Under the pieces are notes generated by a model, which saw nothing but the letters and a program-made list of their open reading frames with translations, did no database searches and was not told the DNA's origin. From NCBI GenBank assembly GCA_902800715.1, contig CADCFN010000004.1, forward strand, positions 186,001-250,000: 64,000 nt of DNA. The letters run 5' to 3'. The stretch is from an uncultured Bacteroidales bacterium (GTDB lineage Bacteria > Bacteroidota > Bacteroidia > Bacteroidales > Muribaculaceae). The position numbers and the translations under genes are program-made. The first letter of the stretch is position 1; each line of letters opens with the position of its first letter. Below are positions 43,601-52,439 of this stretch, piece after piece.

Positions 43601-44554
43601 GTATTCCTTGTTGCGGTCGTAGCGCGTCATGCGCTTCAGCGCCCTGACCTCGCTGGCGATGTTGGCACCCTCATAGACTGCGCTCTGCTTGATGCGCGCG
43701 TTGAACTTGGTGCGGTAGGTTGAACCGCTGCTGCTGCCCGCCTGCTTGTAGGCGAGGTAGGCGTTGTGCTTGTCACCCACATCCTCATAGAGCTGTCCCA
43801 GCAGAAAGCTCATGCGCACCTTGTTGTTGCCCTTGAAGCCCTTGATGGCTTTTGCAAGATAGGGTATGGCTTCTTCGGTATTCTGCGACTTGATATAGTA
43901 GTCGGCAAAAGCTGCATTGGCAAGCGCACGTACATGTTTGTTGGTGATTTCGTCCATATGGACGTGTGAAAGCACGTTGTCGGCCTCAGTGGTCCAGCCC
44001 ATGGCACAATAGCACAAAGCCTCAAACACTTCGCATTCCTGCACCAGGTCCTTCTTCCATGTGAAATGGCGGGAGATATAGCGGAAAGTAGCAGCTGCAT
44101 CCAGGAAATCGCCCTTCATGTACTGCGACTTGGCAAGCAGATACCAGGCATTGTGAATGAATGGGTTATACTCGTCACGGGCCATCCACTCGCGGGCCTT
44201 GGCATCCTTGCCGCCCTTGCGTTTGGGCTTCTTCTTGATGGAGTGCAGGGCGATAGCCTTCTCCATTTTCTCGATAGTTCTGTCAAAGCTGCCCGATGGT
44301 TGTTTGGCCTTGGGGTTGGCACGCGCTTCGGCGGGATGCATATACAGGCGCTGCGAGTAATCGTCCTCATAACCGTCCATCATTTCCTTCATCTGCTCGT
44401 CATAGTTGGTCTTGCCGTGGAAATAGACGTTGTATTTGGTTGTGAACGACTGCCAGAAACGTGACCTTGCGGTGTTGGTCTTGTTGCTGCATGCACCAAG
44501 GGTGACCATCATCGCAATAATCATCAGTGGTATGAATCGTCGTGTCCTGTTCAA
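40613..44554 (-). CDS. porW: T9SS lipoprotein PorW/SprE with very long charged C-terminal tail
   Basis: 1313 residues. Lipoprotein signal with lipobox TLGACSNK. The start of the mature part (SRFWQSFTTKYNVYFHGK) is typical of PorW/SprE. TPR repeats cover about residues 100-720, and a further folded region reaches about 900. Residues about 910-1240 are one charged stretch, first Glu/Ala/Lys-rich, then Lys/Arg/Glu-rich (KERERERKEKAKERE-like), predicted coiled coil. The end is low-complexity Lys/Asp/Asn and Ser/Gln. PorW links the T9SS motor and translocon in the periplasm. Known PorW and SprE proteins are about 600 to 870 residues, so the tail of several hundred residues is extra. It is co-transcribed with porX. 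Confidence 0.9.
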   Translation of the reverse strand: MNRTRRFIPLMIIAMMVTLGACSNKTNTARSRFWQSFTTKYNVYFHGKTNYDEQMKEMMDGYEDDYSQRLYMHPAEARANPKAKQPSGSFDRTIEKMEKAIALHSIKKKPKRKGGKDAKAREWMARDEYNPFIHNAWYLLAKSQYMKGDFLDAAATFRYISRHFTWKKDLVQECEVFEALCYCAMGWTTEADNVLSHVHMDEITNKHVRALANAAFADYYIKSQNTEEAIPYLAKAIKGFKGNNKVRMSFLLGQLYEDVGDKHNAYLAYKQAGSSSGSTYRTKFNARIKQSAVYEGANIASEVRALKRMTRYDRNKEYLDQIYYAIGNLYLSHGDTATAIENYKLSIEKSPTDQSRVEKAISQLTLGGLYFEQRQYDEAQPCYAEAIPLINEDYPNYKMLKKRSDVLDELAVYSQNVTLQDSLLTLAAMTPEEQRAIIAKIIEELKKKEKEEAENAAREKYLAQQNAQGNPLANNNDQATPLTNDKSWYFYNTTLKNAGKAQFQKLWGNRKLEDNWRRRDKTTFSFEDEENDSALMALKDSVLIDAVTGDTVKVDLEAVKRSEDPHYEEYYLKQIPKTEEEIQSAHDIIQEGLYNMGIILKDKMEDYSAAAYEFDQLLERYPDNTYRLDVYYNMYMMFMRNGQVSDAEPYRDSILTLFPESKYGMAMQDPNYLENLKNMTRDQENMYESAYANYLSDNHSAVHEAYAEMMRKYPLSKIMPKFMFIDALSYLTEKNHDKFKETLKDMLQRYPQTDITPVASEIVKQLNQGRRLEGGGSNARGMLWTTRLSNDTTPQALERTFTPFAEDNDKPQVFILLYPSDSVNSNMLLYEVARHNFNSFKVKDYDIEQMNFGSLGLLVVKGLDNFKEATNYRSVFEQDQSIRIPRQVHYVIISVDNFNLLLNEGRTFEDYFNYLEEKNDKEHSDLEKKELDEAEKKAQAEADALAAAEREKARIEAEQLEREAAELAKKDAEAKAQEEAEEKARLEAEAAEKARLEAEAEEKARIEAEEKARQEAERKQIKAEDYRKSTKSTSTQQTDQFTKEQEREEERHLQQLEREAKAREKANKKRQKEIEDSIKKEQKHQRKLSRIAELAEQDSIEQAEKEKQKERDFRYKWREDSAKAAYKAAEQAKKDAKKAKEQARKDKAKERKELAKQRERERKEKAKERERERKEKQKERKEQAKAREQERKQRQKEREQERKEKAEQRKQEAKDREQERQEKANQKKDKDKAEDKGKNNDKDKGKAEDKGKNNDKDKGKADDKGKANDDSQSSQSNQSSQSSQATQASPDDDKPSKGDKPSQRSVRPSKKND
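40771..40854 (-). repeat. 42-bp tandem repeat in the porW tail
   Basis: Two identical 42-bp units (40771-40812 and 40813-40854) and a partial third encode 14-residue Lys/Asp/Asn/Gly repeats. They show recent slippage growth of the tail. Confidence 0.9.
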
Positions 44555-44600
44555 ATTTCGATTGTTTTCACTATTTAGTATCTAATAAACGCAATCGGCG

Positions 44601-45056
44601 TCATTTTATTGCCCTGTTGCCACTATGTTCGGCTGCAAGTTGCAAAAACTCTTCACGGATTGAGGCAGGCATGACCAGGCCGCGGTGCTTGATGCTCTGT
44701 CCCCATCCCAGCAGGTCAGCCGGTTGCAGGGTGTAGAGCACGTCGCGCCATTGCTCTTCTTCGTCAGGGCTGTAATCGTTCTCGTCGCGGTTCTTGAAGG
44801 CGTCCAGCTCTTCGTCGTCATAGTAGGTGATTTCCTGCTTGCATGCCCCCTCTAGCAACTGCTCGCTGGGGCAGATGCTGCGCAGGCCGCATCCCTCGTC
44901 GGCACAACCCTGTGCCGGCGTATCGTCCTTGTCGTCGCTGGTGTCGGTTTCATCGCTGTTTTCGGACACATTCTTGTGGTAAAACAAGCGGTCGATGAGC
45001 CATACGATGGCGCCCCCCACAACCAGTATTGTCAATAAAAGAAATATCAGTTTCAT
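44601..45056 (-). CDS. Small membrane-anchored Cys-containing protein, first gene of the porW-porX transcript
   Basis: 151 residues, not recognised. An N-terminal transmembrane helix (MKLIFLLLTILVVGGAIVWLI) is followed by an acidic Ser/Asp linker. A Cys cluster follows (QGCADEGCGLRSICPSEQLLEGAC without a break in frame, five Cys counting the final one), then a helical C-terminus with LQPADLLGWGQSIKHRGL. The Cys pattern could hold disulfides or a metal. It lies 46 nt upstream of porW in the same direction with a promoter at 45081, so it probably shares the T9SS transcript. Its function is unknown. Confidence 0.75.
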   Translation of the reverse strand: MKLIFLLLTILVVGGAIVWLIDRLFYHKNVSENSDETDTSDDKDDTPAQGCADEGCGLRSICPSEQLLEGACKQEITYYDDEELDAFKNRDENDYSPDEEEQWRDVLYTLQPADLLGWGQSIKHRGLVMPASIREEFLQLAAEHSGNRAIK

Positions 45057-45080
45057 CGTGTTTTATAGCATTTCAGGCTT

Positions 45081-45088
45081 CAAAGATA
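45081..45088 (-). promoter_or_regulatory. -7 box of the small protein / porW / porX transcript
   Basis: Minus-strand TATCTTTG, 24 nt before the first start codon. Confidence 0.55.
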
Positions 45089-45199
45089 CAACTTTTTTGG
45101 CTTCTGCGCTTATTTGCAAAATTGGGTTGTGGCCACTTGATTTGATAAAAATGCGGTTATATGGTTGTTTTTATGCGTAATTGTGGGCGCTGAATGCCG

Positions 45200-45207
45200 T
45201 ATATTTG
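45200..45207 (+). promoter_or_regulatory. -7 box in front of the decayed surface-protein gene
   Basis: TATATTTG, with TTG about 16 nt upstream. The promoter looks intact although the gene is not. Confidence 0.45.
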
Positions 45208-45266
45208 CCAAAATGACACATTTCCCGTAAATCATTAACTTTTATATAACATTTAAACCTGTTACA

Positions 45267-45713
45267 ATGATAAAAAAATCTTATTATCAATGATGGCCCT
45301 GGGCTGCATGCTGGCGGCTCAACGGCAGAACGACGTAGTAACCGCCACACTGCAGCATGGCAACGAGTTGACTGTGTTCAAGATGGCCAATGCGCTTAAC
45401 GAAGCGATTAATGCGGCAGTTGACAGAGACGTCATTACCCTCTCAGAAGGCACGATCAACGCTTTTACTATCGACGGCAAGTCCCTCTCCATCTATGGCG
45501 CGGGCTTTGAGGATGACGATGTTACCGGAACGAGGGCTAGCAGAATCAATGGTGTGTCGTCATTCATGCTTCGGTGTTAGGAGTGTTCTTAACGGCTGGG
45601 AATTGAATGATGACACATACTGTTCTGTTGCGTGACGAGGACCTGGATTGCTGCGGTTTTATGTGAAATTCGTCGGCCAGAATGGTCCGATTACTGTAAA
45701 TAATGTTAAATAA
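45267..45713 (+). pseudogene. Broken gene for a secreted surface protein
   Basis: An ATG at 45267 opens a frame that stops after eight codons. One extra A in its run of seven A would restore a normal signal peptide (MIKKILLSMMALGCMLAA) fused to the open frame at 45290-45580. That frame has the style of Bacteroidetes surface-protein N-termini (ATLQHGNELTVFKMANALNEA). It then stops, and another frame with one internal stop runs to 45713, ending FYVKFVGQNGPITVNNVK like a beta-sandwich terminus. So a signal peptide, an N-terminal piece and a C-terminal piece remain, with at least two frame breaks and probably a large internal loss. A sequencing error at the A-run could explain the first break only. 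Confidence 0.65.
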
Positions 45714-45779
45714 TGTGAATAAATCTATTGTTTTGAGACGCTTTCCACATTAAATATTGCCTGAATGCAAGAAAAATAG

Positions 45780-45787
45780 TACTTTTG
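45780..45787 (+). promoter_or_regulatory. -7 box of the rimP-nusA-infB operon
   Basis: TACTTTTG, giving a leader of about 125 nt that includes the heptamer array at 45884. Confidence 0.5.
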
Positions 45788-45883
45788 CGCCAGCATTCGT
45801 GAGAGGGGGCACTCGGGCTTCCTCGTTTTTATTATAATTTGGCTTTAGAGGTTAACCAATGTCATGCATTTTAGCCTCTAAAC

Positions 45884-45918
45884 CAGAAACTAGGGACTAG
45901 AAACTAGAAACTAAAAAT
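45884..45918 (+). repeat. 7-bp-period array abutting the rimP start codon
   Basis: Five units: CAGAAAC, TAGGGAC, TAGAAAC, TAGAAAC and TAAAAAT. The last base touches the rimP ATG, so the array forms the whole ribosome-binding zone. Confidence 0.7.
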
Positions 45919-46383
45919 ATGATTGACAAGACGGCACTGGAACAAGTGATTAACGAGGCGCTGGAAGGCACCAAAATGTTTTTGGTCACCCTCAAGGTGA
46001 GCAAGGACAATGTGATTGATGTGGCTCTTGACAGTGATGAGGACATTTCGGTCGATGACTGTGTGGCTGTAAACGACGCCGTGCTCGCTGCTTTTGACCG
46101 CGATGACGAGGACTACGAGTTGACGGTGGGCTCCTATGGCATCACCTCTCCGTTGCTGTTGCCGCGCCAGTACCGCAAGAACATCGGCTATGAGGTCGAG
46201 GTACTCACCTGTGACGGCCGCAAACTCAAGGGCGTCATTGCCGATGCCGACGATGAGGGCTTCACCCTGACCATGACCGTGAAGAAGAAACTCGAGGGCA
46301 AGAAACGTCCCGAGCTGGTCGAGGAGGAAGAACGATTCAATTACAGCGATATTAAACAAACAAAAAATATCATCAAAATTTAG
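45919..46383 (+). CDS. rimP: Ribosome maturation factor RimP
   Basis: 154 residues, full length for the family. An N-terminal alpha/beta domain (FLVTLKVSKDNVIDVALDSD, ISVDDCVAVNDAV) and a C-terminal SH3-like domain (RQYRKNIGYEVEVLTCDGRKLKG) are visible. It helps mature the 30S subunit. First gene of the conserved rimP-nusA-infB order. There is no Shine-Dalgarno-like site; a 7-bp-period A-rich array runs up to the ATG. Confidence 0.93.
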   Translation: MIDKTALEQVINEALEGTKMFLVTLKVSKDNVIDVALDSDEDISVDDCVAVNDAVLAAFDRDDEDYELTVGSYGITSPLLLPRQYRKNIGYEVEVLTCDGRKLKGVIADADDEGFTLTMTVKKKLEGKKRPELVEEEERFNYSDIKQTKNIIKI

Positions 46384-46427
46384 TTGTCATTTCTCAGCCG
46401 ACAGTTGTCGGCGTCACACGCCTTCAA

Positions 46428-46462
46428 CTGAAAACTGAGAACTGAGAACTGAAAACTGAACA
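46428..46462 (+). repeat. 7-bp-period array just upstream of nusA
   Basis: Five units: CTGAAAA, CTGAGAA, CTGAGAA, CTGAAAA and CTGAACA. It ends 6 nt before the nusA ATG and covers its ribosome-binding region. Confidence 0.75.
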
Positions 46463-46468
46463 AAGATT

Positions 46469-47725
46469 ATGGCTAAAAGAGAAGAAGCGGTTAACATGAC
46501 CGCACAGTTTGCCGAGTTCAAGGAACTCAAGGACATCGACAAGACCACACTCATCAGCGTGCTCGAGGAGTCGTTCCGCAGTGTGCTCACCAAGATGTTC
46601 GGCAACGATGACAACTTTGACGTGATTGTCAACCCCGACAAGGGTGACTGCGAGATTTACCAGAAACTGGAAGTCGTTGAGGACGGACAGGTGGAGAATC
46701 CCGTCAAGCAGATTTCCTTGAGTGACGCTCAGGCCGATGATGACCCCGACTGCGAGGTGGGTGAGGAACATTTCCGCAAGATAGACTTCGCTAAGTTTGG
46801 CAGGCGTGCCATCCTGAACTTGCGCCAGACCTTAGCCAGCAAGATTCTTGACCTGCAGAAGGATGCCATCTACAACAAGTTCAAGGCCCTTGAGGGTCAG
46901 CTTGTGGCAGGTGAGGTCTATCAGGTATGGAAACGCGAGGTGCTGCTGCTCGACGACGACAAGAACGAGTTGCTGCTTCCCAAGGAAGAGCAGATTCCCA
47001 CCGACATCTACCGCAAGGGCGATGTGGTGCGTGCCGTCATCGAGAAGGTGGACAATACCAACAACAACCCCAAGATCATCGTGTCACGCACGAGCCAGAA
47101 TTTCCTGCGCCGCCTGTTTGAACAGGAGGTGCCCGAGATTCATGACGGTCTTATCGTCATCCGTGCCGTTGCACGCATCCCTGGTGAGCGCGCCAAGATT
47201 GCCGTCGAGAGCTATGACGACCGCATCGACCCCGTGGGCGCCTGTGTGGGTGTCAAGGGTGCACGCATCCATGGTATCGTGCGCGAGCTGCGCAACGAGA
47301 ATATCGACGTCATCAACTATACCAATAACCCCCAGCTGCTCATCCAGCGCGCTCTGAGCCCCGCCAAGATTTCGTCTATTCGCCTGGATAACGAGAACCT
47401 GCACGCCGAGGTCTTCCTGCGTCCTGAAGAAGTGTCCTTGGCCATCGGTAAGGGCGGCTTGAACATCAAGCTGGCAAGCATCCTGACGGGTTACAGCATC
47501 GACGTCTATCGTGATATCGAGACCGAGGGCGAGGAGGATATCTACCTCGACGAGTTCAAGGACGAAATCGACGAGTGGGTTATCGAGGCACTCAAGAATG
47601 TGGGTCTTACTACAGCCAAGTCAGTGCTTCGCATCCCCCGCGAGGAAATCATCGACCGTGCCGACCTGGAAGATACCACTGTGGACTATGTGCTTGGCGT
47701 TCTCAGGGCCGAGTTTGAAGAATAA
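46469..47725 (+). CDS. nusA: Transcription termination/antitermination protein NusA
   Basis: 418 residues. The N-terminal RNA-polymerase-binding domain is followed by S1 (GEVYQVWKREVLLLDDDK) and two KH domains (DPVGACVGVKGARIHGIVREL, and EVSLAIGKGGLNIKLA). It ends near EEIIDRADLEDTTVDYVLGVL. The E. coli-type C-terminal acidic repeats are mostly absent, as usual in this phylum. It binds RNA polymerase and controls pausing and termination. Second gene of the operon. Confidence 0.96.
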   Translation: MAKREEAVNMTAQFAEFKELKDIDKTTLISVLEESFRSVLTKMFGNDDNFDVIVNPDKGDCEIYQKLEVVEDGQVENPVKQISLSDAQADDDPDCEVGEEHFRKIDFAKFGRRAILNLRQTLASKILDLQKDAIYNKFKALEGQLVAGEVYQVWKREVLLLDDDKNELLLPKEEQIPTDIYRKGDVVRAVIEKVDNTNNNPKIIVSRTSQNFLRRLFEQEVPEIHDGLIVIRAVARIPGERAKIAVESYDDRIDPVGACVGVKGARIHGIVRELRNENIDVINYTNNPQLLIQRALSPAKISSIRLDNENLHAEVFLRPEEVSLAIGKGGLNIKLASILTGYSIDVYRDIETEGEEDIYLDEFKDEIDEWVIEALKNVGLTTAKSVLRIPREEIIDRADLEDTTVDYVLGVLRAEFEE

Positions 47726-47845
47726 CTGCTGTATTAATTATCAAGGTCACAACAGACCGTTTTATTCACTTCTCACATAGCAACACATAACAACACATAA
47801 CAGCCGAAAGCATATTGCCGAAAGCGAACCGATAAAAAACATTTT

Positions 47846-50707
47846 ATGGCGATAAAGATTAGTAAAGTCATCGCAGATTTAAACGTGGGTAGGCAAACCA
47901 TCGAAGAGTTCCTGCACAAGAAAGGCATCGAAATCGACGCCAGCATCAATGCGCGCATCCAGGATGACGTGTATGAGATGCTTGTAAAGGAATTCAAGCC
48001 CGACATGGACCTCAAGAGCAAATCTGACAAGATGGCCAATGAGCGTCAAAAGGAGAAGGCTAACAGGGACAAAGCTAAGACTGAATCCCGCGAAATCAAA
48101 ACCGTGGTTCCAGGTCAGAAGCCCAAAATCCTGGGCAAGATTGAACTGGACGCTGCCGGTAATCCCAAGCCTGCCGCCAAACCTGCTACCGAAGCCAAAG
48201 CGCCGAAGTCAGAAAAGAAGCCGGTTGAACAACCTGCCGAACCCGTCGTGAAGCCTGCCGAGGAGACAGCGCCTGTTGTTGAGCCCGAAAAGGCACCGGT
48301 TGCCCCCAAAAAGGAGGAAGCCCCAGCGCCAGTCCCCGAACAGGCACCTCAAGCCGAATCCACTGTAAAGGAGGATGTTCCCGAGGCTCCCGTAGCCAAG
48401 GAGACAGAGGCTGTCGAGCCCGCAGAGCCCGTAGCCACTGCCGAACCTGCTGAACAACAGGAAAAGGAAGACAAGGATGAAGGCTTGTACAAGCCCGTGT
48501 CACAGACCGTAGGCGGTCCGCAGCTCAAAGTTGTGGGCAAGGTGGACTTGACCTCGCTCAACCAGCAGACCCGTCCCCGCAAGAAGAGCAAGGAGGAGAA
48601 GCGCAACGAGCGTCTGGCCAAGGCTCAGGCCGAAGGTGCCGGCAAGCGCAAGCGCAAACGCATCGGCAAGGAGAAAATCGATATCGAGAGCGCTGGCAAC
48701 CAGAACGCCCAACAGCAGTCCGGCAAGGGCAAGGGCGGCAAGGATGAGCAGTCCGGCAAGCGCAACAAGGAGAAGAAGGGCAACCGCAAGCCCCTGCGTC
48801 CCGAAGTCAATGAGGTGGACGTTCAGCGCCAGATGAAGGAGACGCTGGCACGCCTCACTGCCAAGACCAGCAAGAAGGCTGCAGCACGCCGTCGCGAGAA
48901 ACGTGAGGAGTACCGCGAGGAGCAGCGCGAAGAAGCAGCACAGGCAGCAGCACAGAGCAAGATTTTGAAACTCACCGAGTTCGTGACCGCCAATGACTTG
49001 GCTAGCATGATGAACGTGCCCATCAACAAGGTTATCGCCACTTGTATGAATCTGGGCGTGATGGTGAGCATCAATCAACGCCTTGATGCCGAGACGATTA
49101 ACATCGTTGCCGATGAGTTCGGATTCAAGACCGAGTATACCAGTGCCGAGGTTGCTGAGGCTATCAGCGAAGAAGAGGATAAGCCCGAAGACCTCGTTCA
49201 GCGTCCGCCCGTGGTGACCGTCATGGGTCACGTTGACCACGGTAAGACCTCGTTGCTGGACTACATCCGCAATTCTAACGTGATTGCCGGTGAGGCTGGT
49301 GGTATCACCCAGCACATCGGTGCCTATAACGTGAAGTTGCCCAACGGACGTCGCATCACGTTCCTTGACACTCCTGGTCACGAGGCGTTCACCGCTATGC
49401 GTGCCCGTGGTGCCAAGGTCACCGATATCGTAATCGTGATTGTGGCTGCCGATGACAACGTCATGCCGCAGACTGTTGAGGCGTTGAACCATGCCTCGGC
49501 TGCAGGTGTGCCCATCATCTTTGCCATCAACAAGATTGATAAGCCTAGCGCCAATCCTGAGAAAATCAAGGAAGAGTTGGCTGGTATGAACTACCTGGTC
49601 GAGGACTGGGGTGGCAAGTATCAGAGCCAGGATATCTCGGCCAAGAAGGGTATCGGCGTGAGTGAGCTGATGGAGAAAGTGTTGCTTGAAGCCGATATGC
49701 TCGACCTCAAGGCTAACCCCAACCGCAAGGCTACGGGTTCCATTATCGAGTCCTCGCTCGACAAGGGCCGCGGTTACATCGCTACCGTGCTTATCGACAA
49801 TGGTACGCTCCATGTGGGCGACATCGTGCTTGCCGGTACTCACTTCGGTAAGGTAAAGGCCATGTTCAACGAGCGCAACCAGCGCATCACCGAGAGCGGT
49901 CCCTCGACCCCGGCATTGATTCTGGGTTTGAACGGTGCTCCCACCGCTGGTGACAAGTTCAACGTCATGGATACTGACCAGGAAGCCCGTCAGATTGCCA
50001 ACAAGCGTGAGCAGCTGCAGCGTGAGCAGAGCCGCCGCACCCAGCACCGTGTCAGCCTGGAAGACATCGGCCGTCGCCGTGCTTTGGGTGAGTTCCACGA
50101 GCTCAACTGTATCGTCAAGGGTGACGTGGACGGTTCCATCGAGGCACTGAGCGACTCGCTCATCAAGCTCTCGACTCCCGAGGTTCAGGTCAACGTCATC
50201 CACAAGGCTGTGGGTGCCATTACCGAGAGCGATGTCACTCTGGCAGCTGCCAGCGATGCCTACATCATCGGTTTCCAGGTGCGTCCGTCGGCTTCGGCCA
50301 AGCGTGCTGCAGAGCAGGAGGGTGTTGACATCCGTCTGTACTCCATCATCTATGATGCTATTGAGGAGGTGAAGAGCGCTATGGAAGGTATGCTCTCGCC
50401 CGACATCAAGGAAGAGGTTACCGGCAGCGCCGAGGTGCGCCAGGTATACCACATCAGCAAGGTGGGTACGATTGCCGGTACCATGGTGGTAGAAGGCAAG
50501 ATTAAGCGTGGTAGCAAGGTGCGCGTGATTCGCGACGGTATTGTAATCCACACTGGAGAGTTGGCTTCGCTCAAGCGCTTCAAGGATGATGCCAAGGAGG
50601 TGACCAGCGGCTACGACTGCGGTCTGAGCCTCAAGTCCTACAATGACCTGCAAGAGGGCGACATCATCGAGGCATTTGAGGAAATCGAGGTTCAGAAAAC
50701 CTTGTAA
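47846..50707 (+). CDS. infB: Translation initiation factor IF-2
   Basis: 953 residues. It brings initiator tRNA to the 30S subunit. An N-terminal IF2_N piece is at 1-60, followed by a long low-complexity linker of about 250 residues rich in Ala/Pro/Glu/Val and then Lys/Arg. A second IF2_N piece is near 375-425. The GTPase domain has G1 [22 protein letters not shown] and NKIDKPSA, and the C-terminal domains 2 and 3 follow. The 120-nt gap from nusA holds two short direct repeats (AACACATAAC twice, GCCGAAAGC twice) of unknown meaning. Confidence 0.97.
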   Translation: MAIKISKVIADLNVGRQTIEEFLHKKGIEIDASINARIQDDVYEMLVKEFKPDMDLKSKSDKMANERQKEKANRDKAKTESREIKTVVPGQKPKILGKIELDAAGNPKPAAKPATEAKAPKSEKKPVEQPAEPVVKPAEETAPVVEPEKAPVAPKKEEAPAPVPEQAPQAESTVKEDVPEAPVAKETEAVEPAEPVATAEPAEQQEKEDKDEGLYKPVSQTVGGPQLKVVGKVDLTSLNQQTRPRKKSKEEKRNERLAKAQAEGAGKRKRKRIGKEKIDIESAGNQNAQQQSGKGKGGKDEQSGKRNKEKKGNRKPLRPEVNEVDVQRQMKETLARLTAKTSKKAAARRREKREEYREEQREEAAQAAAQSKILKLTEFVTANDLASMMNVPINKVIATCMNLGVMVSINQRLDAETINIVADEFGFKTEYTSAEVAEAISEEEDKPEDLVQRPPVVTVMGHVDHGKTSLLDYIRNSNVIAGEAGGITQHIGAYNVKLPNGRRITFLDTPGHEAFTAMRARGAKVTDIVIVIVAADDNVMPQTVEALNHASAAGVPIIFAINKIDKPSANPEKIKEELAGMNYLVEDWGGKYQSQDISAKKGIGVSELMEKVLLEADMLDLKANPNRKATGSIIESSLDKGRGYIATVLIDNGTLHVGDIVLAGTHFGKVKAMFNERNQRITESGPSTPALILGLNGAPTAGDKFNVMDTDQEARQIANKREQLQREQSRRTQHRVSLEDIGRRRALGEFHELNCIVKGDVDGSIEALSDSLIKLSTPEVQVNVIHKAVGAITESDVTLAAASDAYIIGFQVRPSASAKRAAEQEGVDIRLYSIIYDAIEEVKSAMEGMLSPDIKEEVTGSAEVRQVYHISKVGTIAGTMVVEGKIKRGSKVRVIRDGIVIHTGELASLKRFKDDAKEVTSGYDCGLSLKSYNDLQEGDIIEAFEEIEVQKTL

Positions 50708-50714
50708 TCAACTC

Positions 50715-51197
50715 ATGAATTATTACCTGAATATAGGTAGCAATATAGGTCAGCGGCGCGATAATCTCTATCGCGCCGTTGTCGCTCTTGCTGCAGGTAC
50801 GGGCGGATGTGCTGTTTCCAGCATCGTCGAGAGTGAACCCTGGGGATTTGAGAGTGAGAACCGGTTCATGAACCTAGGTGTGAGTCTCGTCAGCGACATC
50901 GAGCCCCATGAGATGCTTGACCGCATCCACGACATCGAGCATCGGTTGGGCAGCGCCTCTCATCGCGATGAGCAAGGCAATTATATCGACAGGTTGGTGG
51001 ACATCGACATCGTGGCTATCGATGACCTCGTCATCGACACGCCCACGCTGCAGGTGCCGCACCCCCATCTGGCAGAGCGCGATTTCTTTCTGCGTCCCAT
51101 GATGCAACTGGCTCCCGAGTGGCGGCATCCCGTCACGGGACTTACAGCCGCCGAGATGCTGGCTGGAGAAAGCCACCAACCAGCAGATACCGATTAA
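50715..51197 (+). CDS. folK: 2-amino-4-hydroxy-6-hydroxymethyldihydropteridine diphosphokinase
   Basis: 160 residues. It transfers diphosphate from ATP to 6-hydroxymethyldihydropterin in folate synthesis. Family features include YYLNIGSNIGQRRDNLYRAV, the signature around YIDRLVDIDIVAID, and VPHPHLAERDFFLRPM. The ATG at 50715 is 7 nt after the infB stop; a longer frame opening at 50643 overlaps infB and gives an unlikely basic N-terminus. It is translated as the last gene of the rimP operon. Confidence 0.94.
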   Translation: MNYYLNIGSNIGQRRDNLYRAVVALAAGTGGCAVSSIVESEPWGFESENRFMNLGVSLVSDIEPHEMLDRIHDIEHRLGSASHRDEQGNYIDRLVDIDIVAIDDLVIDTPTLQVPHPHLAERDFFLRPMMQLAPEWRHPVTGLTAAEMLAGESHQPADTD

Positions 51198-51280
51198 ACG
51201 TCAATAGCGTTTTAACGTCTAAGATGGCGGTTGTTAAAACAGCAAACGCCACAAAAACTGATAGAATCAGAGATTTAGAT

Positions 51281-51318
51281 TAAAAGTCATCAAAGGATTG
51301 TCCCTTTGATGACTTTTA
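51281..51318. terminator. Bidirectional terminator after folK and the AraC gene
   Basis: A perfect 16-bp stem (51281-51296 with 51303-51318) and 6-nt loop, T-rich outside on both sides. It closes two converging transcripts. Confidence 0.85.
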
Positions 51319-51320
51319 TT

Positions 51321-52217
51321 TTACTTGCCGTAGCCGTTGGCTTTGCGGTAGTGGTTGGGGGAGAGGCCGAGGTGCTTTTTTACATATTTTCCGAAGAACG
51401 AGAGGTTGATGAATCCCATTTCGTTGGCAACCTCCTTAATGCTCAAGTCGCTGTATAGCAACAGTTGCTTGATGCGGCTGATTACCGCAGTGGCGATGAG
51501 TTCGCTGGCGGTGTAGTCGCTGTGCTTGCGGCACACGCTGGTCAGGTATTTGGGCGAGACGCATAACTCGTCGGCAAACGACTTGACGCTTCGGTTCACG
51601 TTGCTGTTCTCGGCAAGCAACAGCATGAATCGGTGATAGATGCGGTCACCTTGACGCAGCATTTCGCCTTCGTTCTCGTTGTTGAGGTGCTTATTGATAT
51701 ATGAAAGGAGGTCGTAGGCAAAGCAGCGGATGATGTCGCGCACCGTTTCGCGCCCGAAGTTCAGTTCCTGGTGGTCCATCTTGAAGACAAGCAGTTCGTA
51801 GTACTTCATCATCAGGTCCACCTCGTTTTGTTCCATCTTAATGACCGGATTGTTCTGGAGGTGCATGATAGACTGCAAGAGGCTTTTGTTGAAAAACGCA
51901 AAGCCCACATCGGTACTCATTGCACAGATGATGCAGTTGAAATTCTCGGTGCGTATCACGTTATCAATGACCATGTTGCGGTCGATAAACAACGATGTGT
52001 TCCTGCTCAACTGGTAAGTGGTGCCGTTGAGGTTAAGGGAAAGCCGGCCTTCAGTCACCATGACATAGGCGATAAAATTCACTTTGAACTGTTTCATCAG
52101 TCCCGGGATGGACGTGATGTTATCGGCGAAATAGATTTCGCCGTCATTATACTTGAGGTTATGGTAAACCTGAGGCACGTCGTTCAGTTCAATCTCGGTG
52201 ATTTTAGATGGTTTCAT
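51321..52217 (-). CDS. AraC family transcriptional regulator
   Basis: About 298 residues. A cupin-like sensing domain (about 1-150, VMVTEGRLSLNLNGTTYQLS) is followed by two helix-turn-helix motifs in the last 100 residues (KSFADELCVSPKYLTSVCRKH and IKEVANEMGFINLSFFGKYVKKHLGLSPNHYRK, the latter read in pieces). The start MKPSKITEIEL at 52217 is chosen over one 30 codons upstream. Effector and targets are unknown. It is divergent from no gene; the M6 protease gene lies upstream on the same strand behind a terminator. Confidence 0.9.
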   Translation of the reverse strand: MKPSKITEIELNDVPQVYHNLKYNDGEIYFADNITSIPGLMKQFKVNFIAYVMVTEGRLSLNLNGTTYQLSRNTSLFIDRNMVIDNVIRTENFNCIICAMSTDVGFAFFNKSLLQSIMHLQNNPVIKMEQNEVDLMMKYYELLVFKMDHQELNFGRETVRDIIRCFAYDLLSYINKHLNNENEGEMLRQGDRIYHRFMLLLAENSNVNRSVKSFADELCVSPKYLTSVCRKHSDYTASELIATAVISRIKQLLLYSDLSIKEVANEMGFINLSFFGKYVKKHLGLSPNHYRKANGYGK

Positions 52218-52367
52218 GATTTCGTTTTTGATTTTGCCTGCGAAATTATCAACTTTTTCCCACAATTGCAAGAAAGGAGTGTGACAAATCACTTTCTGAA
52301 AGGTCATTATGCTTAGTCTCTATGCCACACGGACTTCAGATTACGTTGCGCTTGATAAATGCCGCAC

Positions 52368-52400
52368 AAAAAAAGGAATCGCATTTGCGATTCCTTTTTT
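52368..52400. terminator. Terminator after the M6 protease gene
   Basis: Stem GGAATCGCA/TGCGATTCC with A-run on one side (52368-52374) and T-run on the other (52395-52400), so it works for the minus-strand protease transcript. Confidence 0.85.
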
Positions 52401-52439
52401 CTGCAGTGATGCCATATCCTGGTTGTGCAGGGATAGGGC

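Noticed and set aside
45884-46462. CRISPR-like array
   Set aside because: The units are only 7 bp with no spacers, so these are simple tandem arrays.
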